Below, one piece after another: positions 7,245-16,439 of a DNA stretch of 64,000 bases. Location of the stretch: NCBI GenBank assembly GCA_036501025.1, contig DASYBB010000168.1, positions 1 to 64,000 of the forward strand, written 5' to 3'. Numbering within the stretch: the first letter of the stretch is position 1; each line of letters opens with the position of its first letter. The notes beneath the pieces were generated by a model. The model was given only the letters and a program-made list of their open reading frames with translations, was not told where the DNA came from and searched no databases. The position numbers and the translations under genes were made by a program. The stretch comes from DASUBV01 sp036501025. GTDB lineage: Bacteria > Actinomycetota > Actinomycetes > Streptosporangiales > Streptosporangiaceae.

Positions 7245-9116
7245 CTAGCTAAGCGGGCTCGGCGCGCTATACCCGATCCTCAGCACGGTCTGACCGGTAC
7301 CCAGCGTGATCCGGTTCGCCCAGGTGGGGAGGTACTGGGCGGTCTGCGCGGCCACGAAGCCTTGCATCCAGTCGAGGTATGCGGCATGTGTCAGGTGCGC
7401 CGCCCCGTCCACCGTGGCCAGATCCATCGACCGCAGCAGGCTGGCAGCTCCGCCACCAGGCGATTGGTTGACGAAACCCACGATCCGCACCGGGTGGCCC
7501 TGGGCCATTATGGCGAGGAGTTGCGGCAGCCGCGGATCGATATCGCCGCTGAGAAGTTGTTTCCTGGCCGTGGCGGAGACCGAGATCTGCCGGTTGGCCA
7601 GCAGTTGGGCGTCGGCCCCCTTCCTGGCGCTCAGCGCCGCCCGTTCAACCTGGCGGTACTTGGCGGTGCCGTCGGGATAGACCCACCGGATTTCGATCTT
7701 GGCGCTCCCGGAGCCGAAGCTCGCGATGACGACCGGGGCGTAAACGGAGGTCAGCCGGCCGCCGAACTGGGCTTGGATCGCGGCAGTGGCGACCACCAGT
7801 TGAGAGGAGAGTGGATCTGTTGACTGGGACCCGAGCGGCACCACGTTCGCGGCTGGGAAGCCTCTGCTGACCAGATCGTTGCATACCCGGGAATCGCATG
7901 ACACGACCACAGCCCGGCTGACCTGCTGCAGGATCCAGCTGACGGCCGCCTTTCTCGCCGCGGCCTCAGCAGTGAGCTCCTGGCTGGTCCCGCCCTGGCT
8001 GGTCCCGCCCTGGTTGCCCGCTAGCCGCTCAGCCGCCCCGCCGTGCCAGGGAAGATTGAAGGCCGCCACGCCGGCCCCGGCAACCAGCACCGTCGCGGCC
8101 AGCAGCGCGGCCGTCCGCCGGCGCCGCGAGGTACGACCACGCCTGCGCCGCGCCGACCGCGACCCGGGCGCCGGCCGGCCAGCGAGCAGGCCATCGCCGT
8201 TGCCCCGCGGCGGCTCGGGCGTCGCGGCGGACGCAAGTTGTGAGCTGGGTGTCTCCTCATCCACGATCGCAGCGCAAGCCATCGGCGGCATCGGTCCCTC
8301 GAACCGCGCTCCGGCGGCGACCAGATCGCCGAGTGCGCGGCGGGCCGACGGCCGCAGGGCCGGGTCCTTGCTGAGGCAGCGATGGGCCAGCGAGCGCAGC
8401 GGTTCGGGAAGCGTCCCCATATTCGGCTCGGAGTGCAGAATGGCGTACGCCGTGGCCGTCAGCGACTCGCCCTTGAAGGGCAACCCACCGGTGCCCGCGA
8501 ACATCATCGTCACCGCCCACGACCACATGTCGGCCGCGGCGGTCACTCGGGTCCCAGCCAGTTGCTCAGGAGCCATGAACGCCGGAGTTCCCATGGCGAC
8601 CTGGCCGGAAGGGCCCATGGTGGTCATCCCTGGAACGGCCGCCAGCCCGAAGTCGATCAGTACCGGCCCGTCGGGCCCGAGCAGGACGTTGCCCGGCTTG
8701 AAATCGCGATGCACCATCCCGGCGGCATGCACTGCGCCCAAAGCGGACAGCGTTGCCACGGCGATGCGCTCGAGTGCGGCACCGACGCGAGGCCCGAGCT
8801 GCTCGACGATCTCTACCAGCGACGGCCCGCTGACGTATTCGCTGACGATGAACGGCCGCCGCTCGAAGATCCCCGCATCCAGAACTTGCGCAGTGCAGAA
8901 CCGAGCCACCCGCTGCGCCGCGGCGACCTCCTTCAGAAAGCGGGTCCGGACCTGCGGGTCCGTGGTTGGCGGCATAAGTTTGACTGCCGCCCGGCTTCCG
9001 GCAGGAGTCACCGCCAAGAACACAACGCCCTGCCCGCCTTCCCCCAGGCGGCCGAGCAGCCGGTATTTACCCACCTCGCGCGGGTCCGTCTCGCGCAGGG
9101 GGAGCAGCTCAGACAT
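7245..9116 (-). CDS. Membrane-anchored Ser/Thr protein kinase (PknB/Hanks type)
   Basis: About 623 residues. The N-terminal kinase domain (about 18-275) is complete: glycine loop GEGGQGVVF (25-33), ATP-binding K46 in AAVKLM, catalytic HRDFKPGNVLL, metal-binding IDFGLA and FMAPEQLAG. After a Pro/Arg-rich linker comes one transmembrane helix (TAALLAATVLVAGAGVAAF, about 340), then an extracytoplasmic domain of about 260 residues with no PASTA repeat that I can see, so it is not a canonical PknB peptidoglycan sensor. I prefer ATG 9116; GTG 9137 would add seven residues. It is transcribed alone, with a hairpin downstream. Ligand and substrates are unknown. Confidence 0.92.
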   Translation of the reverse strand: MSELLPLRETDPREVGKYRLLGRLGEGGQGVVFLAVTPAGSRAAVKLMPPTTDPQVRTRFLKEVAAAQRVARFCTAQVLDAGIFERRPFIVSEYVSGPSLVEIVEQLGPRVGAALERIAVATLSALGAVHAAGMVHRDFKPGNVLLGPDGPVLIDFGLAAVPGMTTMGPSGQVAMGTPAFMAPEQLAGTRVTAAADMWSWAVTMMFAGTGGLPFKGESLTATAYAILHSEPNMGTLPEPLRSLAHRCLSKDPALRPSARRALGDLVAAGARFEGPMPPMACAAIVDEETPSSQLASAATPEPPRGNGDGLLAGRPAPGSRSARRRRGRTSRRRRTAALLAATVLVAGAGVAAFNLPWHGGAAERLAGNQGGTSQGGTSQELTAEAAARKAAVSWILQQVSRAVVVSCDSRVCNDLVSRGFPAANVVPLGSQSTDPLSSQLVVATAAIQAQFGGRLTSVYAPVVIASFGSGSAKIEIRWVYPDGTAKYRQVERAALSARKGADAQLLANRQISVSATARKQLLSGDIDPRLPQLLAIMAQGHPVRIVGFVNQSPGGGAASLLRSMDLATVDGAAHLTHAAYLDWMQGFVAAQTAQYLPTWANRITLGTGQTVLRIGYSAPSPLS

Positions 9117-9161
9117 TGTGGACCTAGCGGACGTCACTCGGCCATTTTGCCCCCGCGACTC

Positions 9162-9190
9162 GGTGTACGCTACGGTTTCCGTTCCGGCAA
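9162..9190 (-). promoter_or_regulatory. Possible promoter of the kinase gene
   Basis: On the minus strand TTGCCG (9185-9190), 17 bases, then TACACC (9162-9167), about 45 bases before the start codon. The match to the housekeeping consensus is only partial. Confidence 0.3.
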
Positions 9191-9407
9191 TTACCCCAGC
9201 AAAATAAGATTTTTAGCGGAAACATCTGAAATTTCCCATTGGACCCGCTTCGGCCTGGGCATGCTATTAGATAGCCCGGCCACCACGATGCCCATCAGAG
9301 GCACGCAGCGAGCCGGGTCAGGGGCCGGGCCCGGCCGCACCGTCTCCCCCCCATGGTGCCCGGGCCCCGCTCCGCCCCTCGCCCGCGCCAGCCCCATCCG
9401 GCAGCGG

Positions 9408-10820
9408 CTACCCCACCAGGGTTTTTACTGCGGAGGTCAGGTCGGCCATGGCCTTCTTGGCGTCGGCGAAGTACATGCTCGTCTTCGGGTCGGTGTACAG
9501 CTCGTTGTCGATGCCCGCGTAGCCGTGGCCCATCGAGCGCTTGACCACGATGATCGACTTGGCCTGGTCCACGTCCAGGATCGGCATGCCGGAGATCTCG
9601 CTGCCCGGGCGGCGCGCCGCCGGATTGGTCACGTCGTTGGCCCCGATGACCAGCGCCACGTCGGTCCTCGCGAACTCAGGGTTGACCTCTTCCATCTCCT
9701 TGAGCTGCGGGTACGGCACATTCGCCTCGGCCAGCAGCACGTTCATGTGACCGGGCATCCGGCCCGCGACCGGGTGGATCGCGTAGCTGACCTCGATGCC
9801 GCGCTCCTCCAAGGTCTTGGCCAGCTCGGCCACGCCGTGCTGGGCCTGCGCGGCGGCCAGCCCGTAGCCGGGCACGATGATCACCTTGGATGCGTAGGCG
9901 AGCTGGATGGCCGCGTCGTCGGCCGCGATGGCGCGGACCTGGGCCTCCGGGCCCGCCGTGACCGCGACCGCGCTGTCCCCGGTGCCGAACCCCCCGACGA
10001 TGATGTTGGCCAGGGATCGGTTCATCGCGTCGGCCATCAGCTTGGTCAAGATGCCACCGGACGCGCCCACCAGCGCACCGGCCACGATCAGCGCCCAGTT
10101 CTGGATCACGAAGCCGGCCATAGCCACCGCGGTGCCGGTGAACGCGTTCAGCAGCGAGATCACCACCGGCATGTCGGCGCCGCCGATCGGCAGCACCATC
10201 ATCACCCCGAACGCCAGCGCCGCGAGCACCAGGACGAGCATGGCCGGCAGGCTGGCGGTGCCGAACATGAACGCGGCGGTGCCGACCGCGATCACCGCGA
10301 GCGCCACGTTGATCAGCCGCCCGCCCGTCAAGATGAGCGGCTGGCTGGGGATGAACCCCTGGAGCTTGCCGGCCGCGATGATCGACCCGGAGAAGGTCAC
10401 CGCCCCGATGAGGACGTCGAGCAGCGTGGTGACCGTGGTCGACGTCGGAACGCTGGCGCCAGCGCTGGTCAGCCGCATGTAGTCGTGGATGCCGACCAGG
10501 GCCGCCGCCCCGCCGCCGACCGCGTTGAAGACGCTGACCAGCTGGGGCATGGCGGTCATCTGAACGGTCCGCGCGGAGTACAGGCCGATCCCGGAGCCGA
10601 CCAGCGCGCCGGCGATCATGACGGCCCAGCCGGTCGCGCTGATCGCGCCCGCGTGAATGATGATGGCCAGCGTGACGGCGATCGCGGCCGCCATGCCGCC
10701 GGTCGACACCTGGTTACCGCGGCGGGCCGTGGCCGGGTTGTTCATCAGGTGCAGGCCCAGCACGAAGCACGACGCCGACAGGACATACAGCAGCTGGGTG
10801 ACCCAGGAGAAGGCGCTCAC
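9408..10820 (-). CDS. pntB: NAD(P) transhydrogenase subunit beta
   Basis: Beta subunit (470 residues) of the proton-pumping transhydrogenase that passes hydride from NADH to NADP+. The first roughly 270 residues form eight or nine membrane helices (the start MSAFSWVTQLLYVLSASCFV is typical). The C-terminal NADP-binding domain III has GYGLAAAQAQHGVAELAKTL, HPVAGRMPGHMNVLLAEA, GANDVTNPAA and MGHGYAGIDNELY, all hallmark motifs. It is the last gene of pntAA-pntAB-pntB; its start overlaps the pntAB stop by 4 bases. Length is normal. Confidence 0.97.
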   Translation of the reverse strand: MSAFSWVTQLLYVLSASCFVLGLHLMNNPATARRGNQVSTGGMAAAIAVTLAIIIHAGAISATGWAVMIAGALVGSGIGLYSARTVQMTAMPQLVSVFNAVGGGAAALVGIHDYMRLTSAGASVPTSTTVTTLLDVLIGAVTFSGSIIAAGKLQGFIPSQPLILTGGRLINVALAVIAVGTAAFMFGTASLPAMLVLVLAALAFGVMMVLPIGGADMPVVISLLNAFTGTAVAMAGFVIQNWALIVAGALVGASGGILTKLMADAMNRSLANIIVGGFGTGDSAVAVTAGPEAQVRAIAADDAAIQLAYASKVIIVPGYGLAAAQAQHGVAELAKTLEERGIEVSYAIHPVAGRMPGHMNVLLAEANVPYPQLKEMEEVNPEFARTDVALVIGANDVTNPAARRPGSEISGMPILDVDQAKSIIVVKRSMGHGYAGIDNELYTDPKTSMYFADAKKAMADLTSAVKTLVG

Positions 10821-11161
10821 GCCCGCCGCCCGTTGCCCGAGCCGTTAACACTCGGGGCAGGCGGGGTAGCCGGAGCAGCCGGGCGGCGCTTGAACATCTT
10901 CAGCATGCGGCCGGTGACCACGTAGCCGCCGACCACGTTCATGGCCGCGAACGCCGCGGCGATGAACGCGATCACGTAGCCGACCGCGTCGTTGGCAGTG
11001 ACCGCGATCAGCATCGCACCGGCCAGCACGATCCCGTGGATCGAGTTAGCGGCCGACATCAGCGGCGTGTGCAGGGTAGCGGGGACCTTGCTGATCACCT
11101 CGAAGCCCACCCACAGGCTGAGGATGAAGATGGTGAGGTCAGTGAGCAGGGTGGTCGACAT
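10817..11161 (-). CDS. pntAB: NAD(P) transhydrogenase subunit alpha, membrane part
   Basis: A 114-residue membrane subunit corresponding to the C-terminal transmembrane part of E. coli PntA, as in bacteria where alpha is split in two. It has three hydrophobic helices (LLTDLTIFILSLWVGFEVIS, GIVLAGAMLIAV, VGYVIAFIAAAFAAMNVVGG) and the motif VPATLHTPLMSAANSIHGI. The Pro/Ala-rich C-terminal tail is longer than in most homologues. It overlaps pntAA upstream by 23 bases and pntB downstream by 4, so all three subunits are translationally coupled. Confidence 0.95.
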   Translation of the reverse strand: MSTTLLTDLTIFILSLWVGFEVISKVPATLHTPLMSAANSIHGIVLAGAMLIAVTANDAVGYVIAFIAAAFAAMNVVGGYVVTGRMLKMFKRRPAAPATPPAPSVNGSGNGRRA

Positions 11162-12368
11162 TGCCCTCCCCTTCGGGAAGCTCGTCCTCGCCGGCGGCGT
11201 CGGCGGCGTCGGGCGGGGAACCGGCCGCCGGTCCGGGCTCCGGCTCAGGCGCGAGCGCGGGATGCACCACCTGGCCGTCGTGGGTGATCAGGACGCCGGC
11301 CTGCAGCTCGTCGTCCCGGTCGATGGCCAGCGCGCCGTCCTTGACCAGGTACTGGAGCAGGGTGCTGACGTTGCGCGCGTACATCGCGGAGGCCGCGGTG
11401 GACATCGTCGAGGGCAGGTTTCCCGCGCCGATGATCGTGATCCCGTTCCCGGTCACCACGGTCTCGCCCGGCACTGACCCGGCCACGTTGCCGCCCAGGT
11501 CACTGGCGCCCATGTCCACGATCACCGCGCCCGCGGTCATCGCCTTCAGCGCGGCCTCGGTGATGAGCAGCGGCGGCCGGCGGCCCGGTACCTGCGCGGT
11601 CGTGATGACGACGTCGTGGGCCGCGATGTGGCCCGTGAGCTCGTCCTGCTGGGCCTGCCGCTCGTCGGTCGTCAGGTCGCGGGCGTAGCCGCCGGTCCCC
11701 GAGGCCGGGCCGACCGAGGTCAGCTCGATGAAGGTGCCGCCAAGTGACTCGACCTCGGTCCGGGTCTCGGGCCGGACGTCGTAGGCGCTGACCACGGCGC
11801 CGAGCCGCCGCGCCGTGCCGATCGCCTGCAGGCCGGCCACGCCGGTGCCGAGCACCAGCACCTTGGCCGGGCGCGCCGTGCCGGCCGCCGTGATCAGCAT
11901 CGGGAAGAACCGGCCGAACGCGGCCGCGCCGAGCAGCGCCGCCTTGTAGCCGGCGATGTTGGCCTGGGAGCTCAGGGCGTCCATGGGCTGGGCGCGGGGC
12001 AGGGTGCGCGGGATCATGTCCAGGCTGACGGCCGTGACCCCGGCCTGGGCCAGGGCCCCGGCTAGCTCGGGGTCCGTGCGCGGCGCCAGCAGCCCCAGCA
12101 GCACCTGGCCCTTGTGCAGTGCGTCGACGGTGGCGTCGTCGGGCGGCCCGACCATCAGGATGGCGTCGGCGGCGGACAAGGCGGCGGAGCGGCTGACGAC
12201 GCTCGCGCCGGCCTCGGCGTAGCTGTCATCGGTCAGCCAGGCGCCGTCCCCGGCGCCGGACTCCAGCAGGACCTCGTACCCGGCCGCGCGGAGCTTCACG
12301 ACGGCCTCGGGGACCAGGGCCACGCGCCGCTCGCCAGGCGCAGTCTCCCTGACCACGGCTACCTTCAT
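11139..12368 (-). CDS. pntAA: NAD(P) transhydrogenase subunit alpha, NAD-binding part
   Basis: The soluble NAD(H)-binding domain I subunit (409 residues), related to alanine dehydrogenase. Motifs: ETAPGERRVALVPEAVVKL at the N-terminus, MDALSSQANIAGYKA, the Rossmann loop VLGTGVAGLQAIGTARRLGA, YDVRPETRTEVESLGG and PGRRPPLLITEAAL. The C-terminal 30 residues are acidic and Pro/Ala-rich. First gene of the pnt operon; ATG 12368 fits homologues. The operon would feed NADPH to biosynthesis using the proton gradient. Confidence 0.96.
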   Translation of the reverse strand: MKVAVVRETAPGERRVALVPEAVVKLRAAGYEVLLESGAGDGAWLTDDSYAEAGASVVSRSAALSAADAILMVGPPDDATVDALHKGQVLLGLLAPRTDPELAGALAQAGVTAVSLDMIPRTLPRAQPMDALSSQANIAGYKAALLGAAAFGRFFPMLITAAGTARPAKVLVLGTGVAGLQAIGTARRLGAVVSAYDVRPETRTEVESLGGTFIELTSVGPASGTGGYARDLTTDERQAQQDELTGHIAAHDVVITTAQVPGRRPPLLITEAALKAMTAGAVIVDMGASDLGGNVAGSVPGETVVTGNGITIIGAGNLPSTMSTAASAMYARNVSTLLQYLVKDGALAIDRDDELQAGVLITHDGQVVHPALAPEPEPGPAAGSPPDAADAAGEDELPEGEGNVDHPAH

Positions 12369-12872
12369 CGACAGACCTCAATCGGAGTAATCCGGGGTCG
12401 CTGCGCGGCCGTCCGGACTGACCGCGGCCCCGCTACGGCGATGCTACCGGTCGTGCCGGACGCCAGTGTACGAAGTGTGGCGCGCATCACTATGCGGCCC
12501 GGGCCCCGGGGGGAGCCGCCGCCCGGGGGGCGAAAACCGGGCCTGCGCGCGGCCCCACGCGACCCCGGCGCGCGGCCCCACCCGGCGCGGGCCCGCGACC
12601 CCGTCCGGCCACCGCGGCGCGGCGCCGCGACTGGCCGAAGCGGCCCGGAGATTTTTCGGCTGTCCCCGATTCGGTTATTGCTGGAAAGTCACGATATAAG
12701 AGCTAAAACCCTGCCTGCCATCCACTCAGTCGTGTTGTTCGACACGCGGGTTTTCGCGTTTGGTGTTTGTGCGCAGGCGCCTGATCGCTTAATTTCAGGC
12801 ACATCAGAGGTCGCGAGTGCCGGCTTCCCTGTCCGCGCGACCTCCCGTTTGGGGGACCCGCAGGAGAGAGAA
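12369..12872. other. Intergenic region between pntAA and hup
   Basis: About 500 bases between divergent genes. 12369-12650 is extremely G/C-rich with G and C runs (GGGGGGAGCC, CCCGGGGGGC) and no convincing gene. 12655-12800 is more A/T-rich and probably carries the hup promoter: TATAAG at about 12695-12700 is a -10 candidate, but no -35 box fits at proper spacing. The hup ribosome-binding site is AGGAGAG at 12862-12868. Confidence 0.5.
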
Positions 12873-13169
12873 ATGAACAAGCGTGACCTGATCGACGCGA
12901 TCGCTGACCGGATGGGCGATAAGAAAACCGCCACTGAGGCGGTCAACGCGGTTCTCGAAACGATCCAGACGGCCGTCGCTCACGGCGATAAAGTCGCTAT
13001 TACCGGGTTCGGAGTGTTCGAGAAGTCTGACCGTCCGGCCCGCACCGCGCGTAACCCGGCCACCGGGGCTGCCATCAAGGTGCCGAAGACCTCGGTGCCC
13101 AAGTTCCGGGCGGGCGCGGATTTCAAGGCGCTGGTCAACGGCGAGAAGAAGGCCGGCGCGCGCAAGTAG
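12873..13169 (+). CDS. hup: HU-family DNA-binding protein
   Basis: A 98-residue nucleoid protein starting MNKRDLIDAIADRMGDKKTA, with the HU/IHF signature GFGVFEKSDRPARTARNPATG (DNA-intercalating proline in RNPATG) and a C-terminal KVPKFRAGADFK-like end. Length matches the short HupA form of actinomycetes, without the Lys/Ala-rich tail of HupS/Hlp. ATG 12873 has AGGAGAG eight bases upstream; the open frame extends far upstream but only this start fits the family. Single gene followed by a strong hairpin. Expected to be abundant and to bend and compact DNA. Confidence 0.96.
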   Translation: MNKRDLIDAIADRMGDKKTATEAVNAVLETIQTAVAHGDKVAITGFGVFEKSDRPARTARNPATGAAIKVPKTSVPKFRAGADFKALVNGEKKAGARK

Positions 13170-13180
13170 CCCGTGATCTG

Positions 13181-13211
13181 GCCCCGGCTTGCCCGCCTGG
13201 CAAGCCGGGGC
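13181..13211 (+). terminator. Terminator hairpin of hup
   Basis: GCCCCGGCTTGCC (13181-13193) pairs exactly with 13199-13211 over 13 bp with a 5-base loop, 12 bases after the hup stop. There is no T-run. It also lies downstream of the convergent ddl gene and may serve both strands. Confidence 0.7.
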
Positions 13212-13298
13212 TGATCGCGGCCCGCCGCCAGCCGGCCGCACGGCAAGCCGCACAGCCCAGAGCCGCAGAGCCGCAGAGCCAACAGCCGCAAAGCGGGC

Positions 13299-14480
13299 CT
13301 ACCGCAGCCCGGTGCCCTTGCGCAGCGCCGTCTGCAGCAGCCGGTCGATCAGCTGCGGGAACGGCAGCCCGCTGACCTCCCACATCTTCTGGAAGTACGA
13401 CGCCGGCGACAGCCCGGGGATGGTGTTGATCTCGTTGATCAGGATCTGGCCCGCGGCCGTGTAGAAGAAGTCCACCCGGGCCAGCCCCTCGCAGGACACC
13501 GCGTCGAATGCGGCCGCGGCCAGGCGCCGGATCTCCACGCTGGCCGCCGCCGGGATCGGCGCGGGGATCTCCATTCCGCTCGCGGCGTCCAGGTACTTGG
13601 CCTCGAAGTCCCAGAACTCCTCGCCGCCGTCGATGAGGAGCTGGCCGGGCAGGCTGGTGTCCGGCGGCGCCCCGTCGATGCCCTCCAGCACCGAGACCTC
13701 GATCTCGCGGCCGTCCACCGCCGCCTCGACCAGGACCTTCGGGTCGTAGCTGCGGGCCAGCGCGATCGAGGCGTGCAGCTGGCCCAGGTCATGGGCCTTG
13801 GACGTGCCGATGCTCGAGCCGCCCCGGGCCGGCTTGACGAACAGCGGCCAGCCCAGCTCGGCGATCTCGTCGAACACCGGCTTGCGCTCCCGCTCGCCGG
13901 GCTCAGCCGACGAGTCCGGCGAGCCGGGCCCGTCCGCAGACCCGGCGGGCCAGTCCTGCGGGCCGAGCACGACGTAGCGCCCGACCGGCAGGCCCCGGGC
14001 CGCGAAGACCAGCTTCATGTACTCCTTGTCCATGCTGAGCGCGCTGGACAGCACCCCGGCCCCGACGTAGGGGACGCCTGCCAGCTCGAGCAGGCCCTGG
14101 ATGGTCCCGTCCTCGCCGAACGGCCCGTGCAGCACCGGCAGCACCACGTCGACCTCGCCCAGCAGCGGCGGGATCTGCCCCGGCGCGCTGGTGATGAAGG
14201 AGCGCGCCCAGGGCATCACCGACGATCCCGGCAGCACGGGCGCGCCCGGCACCGCGGCGGCCTCCACCGATGGCAGCTCGCCGCCGGCGATGGCCAGCCG
14301 GGCGGGCTCGTCCGCGACCTGGACCCACCCGCCGTCGCGGGTGATGCCGACCGGGATCACGTCATACCGGGTGCGGTCAATGGAGGCCAGCATGTTCCCG
14401 CCGCCCATGACCGACACGGCGTGCTCGGGACCGCGCCCGCCGAAGACGACCGCGACCCTGATCTTGCGCTGCTCGCTCAC
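13299..14480 (-). CDS. ddl: D-alanine--D-alanine ligase
   Basis: Joins two D-alanines with ATP for peptidoglycan precursors. 393 residues with the ATP-grasp fold: N-terminal VAVVFGGRGPEHAVSVMG, LPVLHGPFGEDGTIQGLLE, ATP-binding PLFVKPARGGSSIGTSKA, and the C-terminal metal site RVDFFYTAAGQILINEINT then PGLSPASYFQKMWEVSGL. A low-complexity insertion of about 25 residues (Ser/Pro/Gly/Glu-rich, about 182-208) lies before the ATP-binding domain and makes it longer than the usual 320-370. It is the downstream member of a minus-strand group plsC-gpsA-ddl, as often seen in actinomycetes. Confidence 0.96.
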   Translation of the reverse strand: MSEQRKIRVAVVFGGRGPEHAVSVMGGGNMLASIDRTRYDVIPVGITRDGGWVQVADEPARLAIAGGELPSVEAAAVPGAPVLPGSSVMPWARSFITSAPGQIPPLLGEVDVVLPVLHGPFGEDGTIQGLLELAGVPYVGAGVLSSALSMDKEYMKLVFAARGLPVGRYVVLGPQDWPAGSADGPGSPDSSAEPGERERKPVFDEIAELGWPLFVKPARGGSSIGTSKAHDLGQLHASIALARSYDPKVLVEAAVDGREIEVSVLEGIDGAPPDTSLPGQLLIDGGEEFWDFEAKYLDAASGMEIPAPIPAAASVEIRRLAAAAFDAVSCEGLARVDFFYTAAGQILINEINTIPGLSPASYFQKMWEVSGLPFPQLIDRLLQTALRKGTGLR

Positions 14481-14552
14481 GAGCCCTCCAGTTCTGCCTG
14501 CCCGCCGGAATCCGCCTGCCCCTGCCGCCTCGCCCCCCGCCGCGTAACACAG

Positions 14553-15548
14553 TCAGCGCTCCCGGGTCGCCGGGCGGCCGGCCAGCAGCAGCGCGGCCTG
14601 GCCCACTTCGAGGCCCTCGTGCAGCACGGCGGCGATGACCTCGGTGATGGGCATCTCCACCCCGCGGCGGCGGGCGAGCTCGCAGATCGACTGCGAGGAC
14701 TTCACGCCCTCGGCCGTCTGCGTCATGCTGGCCAGCACCTCATCGAGCGGCGTCCCGCGGCCCAGCCGCTCGCCGAACGTGCGGTTGCGCGACAGCGGGG
14801 AGCTGCAGGACGCGACCAGGTCGCCCAGCCCGGCCAGGCCGGCCAGGGTGAGCTGGTCCGCGCCGAGGGCGGTGCCCAGCCGGCTGATCTCGGCCAGCCC
14901 GCGGGTCATCAGCATGGCCCGGGTGTTGTCGCCCAGGCCCATGCCGATCGCGATCCCGACGGCCAGCGCGATCACGTTCTTGACCGCGCCGCCGAGCTCG
15001 CAGCCGATTACGTCGTGGTTGGTGTACGGGCGGAAGTAGGGGGTGTGGCAGGCCCGCTGCAGCTGCTCGGCGGCCTCGTCGTCGGTACACGCCACGACCG
15101 TGGCCGCGTGCTGGCGGCGGGCGATCTCCAGGGCCAGGTTCGGCCCGGACACCACGGCGATCCGGCTGGCCGGGGCGCCGGCCGCCTGGGCGATGACCTC
15201 GCTCATCCGGCAGCAGCTGCCCAGCTCGACGCCCTTCATCAGGCTGACGAGCAGTGCCCCCGGCGGCAGCAGGCCGGCCCACTGCGCCAGGTTGGCCCGC
15301 AGCGACTGCGCGGGGACCGCGAGCGCGACCAGGTCGGCCCCGGCCAGGGCCTCCGCGGGGTCGCACGTCGCGGTCAGCGACGGCGGCAGCGGGATGCCCG
15401 GCAGCCGGGCGGGGTTGCAGTGCCCTCGGTTGACGGCGTCGGCGATCTCTGGGCGCCGGCACCACAGCACGGTGGGCGTCCCGGCGTCACAGAGCACCTG
15501 GGCGAAGGTCGTTCCCCAGGAACCGGCCCCTAGAACCGCCGCCTTCAC
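14553..15548 (-). CDS. gpsA: Glycerol-3-phosphate dehydrogenase [NAD(P)+]
   Basis: Reduces dihydroxyacetone phosphate to glycerol 3-phosphate for phospholipids. 331 residues from GTG 15548, whose GTGA overlaps the TGA of plsC. Motifs: nucleotide-binding VLGAGSWGTTFAQVL (residues 4-18), catalytic-lysine region GGAVKNVIALAVGIAIGMGL, and LAGLGDLVASCSSPLSRNR. The frame is open upstream inside plsC, but the family's N-terminus fixes the start. With plsC, which acylates the next intermediate, it forms a phospholipid-precursor pair, and ddl follows 72 bases downstream. Confidence 0.96.
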   Translation of the reverse strand: MKAAVLGAGSWGTTFAQVLCDAGTPTVLWCRRPEIADAVNRGHCNPARLPGIPLPPSLTATCDPAEALAGADLVALAVPAQSLRANLAQWAGLLPPGALLVSLMKGVELGSCCRMSEVIAQAAGAPASRIAVVSGPNLALEIARRQHAATVVACTDDEAAEQLQRACHTPYFRPYTNHDVIGCELGGAVKNVIALAVGIAIGMGLGDNTRAMLMTRGLAEISRLGTALGADQLTLAGLAGLGDLVASCSSPLSRNRTFGERLGRGTPLDEVLASMTQTAEGVKSSQSICELARRRGVEMPITEVIAAVLHEGLEVGQAALLLAGRPATRER

Positions 15549-16369
15549 GGCGAGTCGGCTCCGGAGGGCGAGTCCGGGGAAAGATCCGTTTCGCCGCTGG
15601 TCTTCTGTAGTTCCCTCAGGTCGGCGCGGAACTTCCGGCGGGCCACGGCCGGGTGGTAGGGCGTGGCGGGCGGGACCTCGTCGCGCAGCTGGCCGAGGAG
15701 CCCGGCCACGTCGGACATGATCTTGTCGGTGGCGGCCCGCAGGACCTGGCTGGTGAGCGGCTGCCCGGCGAACTCGGACAGGTCGACGGGCGGCCCGGCC
15801 AGCACCCGGACGGTCTTGCGGGGCAGCACGCGGGGCAGGAGCTTGCCGTAGGGCAGCAGCCGCTGCGCGCCCCAGTGCGCGACCGGGACGACCGGGATGT
15901 TCGCGGCCAGCGCGAGCCGGGCTACGCCGGTCTTGGCCACCATCGGCCACAGGTCCGGGTCCCGGGTCACCGTCGCCTCGGGGTAGAAGATCACGCAGGC
16001 GCCCGCCTTGCTGATCCGCTCGGCGTCCTGCAGGACCAGCGCGGCGTCGGTCTGGCCCCGGTAGACCGGCAGCTGGCCGAGCTTGACCATGAGCCAGCCG
16101 AGCACCGGGACGTCGAACAGCGACGCCTTGGCCAGGAAGACCGGGTAGCGGCGGCACCGGTGGACGAACAGCGACAGGGCCAGGATGTCGGTGTAGGACA
16201 GGTGGTTCGCGGCGAGGAGCATGCCCTCCTTGGGCGGGATGTTCTCCTGGCCGCTCCACCGCAGCGCCATCAGGGCCCGGATGGACGGCGGCAGCACGAT
16301 CCGGGTGAAATTCCGCCACGCTTCCGAGTAGCTGCCATCGATCACCCTGGGCGGGCGCGCGTCACTCAT
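15545..16369 (-). CDS. plsC: 1-acyl-sn-glycerol-3-phosphate acyltransferase
   Basis: A 274-residue acyltransferase expected to turn lysophosphatidate into phosphatidate at the membrane. It has the catalytic motif NHLSYTD (NHx4D), the substrate-arginine region VFLAKASLFDVPVLGWL, a modified FYPEATVTRDPD in place of FPEGTRS, and VPVAHWGAQRLLP. The ATG has GGGAGA upstream. The stop overlaps the gpsA start by 4 bases. The C-terminus is charged and variable. The exact acceptor is inferred from family and context. Confidence 0.93.
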   Translation of the reverse strand: MSDARPPRVIDGSYSEAWRNFTRIVLPPSIRALMALRWSGQENIPPKEGMLLAANHLSYTDILALSLFVHRCRRYPVFLAKASLFDVPVLGWLMVKLGQLPVYRGQTDAALVLQDAERISKAGACVIFYPEATVTRDPDLWPMVAKTGVARLALAANIPVVPVAHWGAQRLLPYGKLLPRVLPRKTVRVLAGPPVDLSEFAGQPLTSQVLRAATDKIMSDVAGLLGQLRDEVPPATPYHPAVARRKFRADLRELQKTSGETDLSPDSPSGADSP

Positions 16370-16439
16370 CGGGTCTCCCGCTTGTCATGTGGCCAGTCTC
16401 CCCGCTCGCGCCGCGCGCTGTCGAGGCAAGATCAGGTCC

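Noticed and set aside
8382..10925. An 847-codon plus-strand frame opposite the kinase and pntB
   Set aside because: Crosses two real genes and their intergenic gap, His/Arg/Asp-rich, no recognisable domain.
12369..12872. Open frame running through the pntAA-hup gap into hup as a long HU fusion
   Set aside because: The upstream part has no coding signature and the HU start at 12873 has an excellent ribosome-binding site and family fit.
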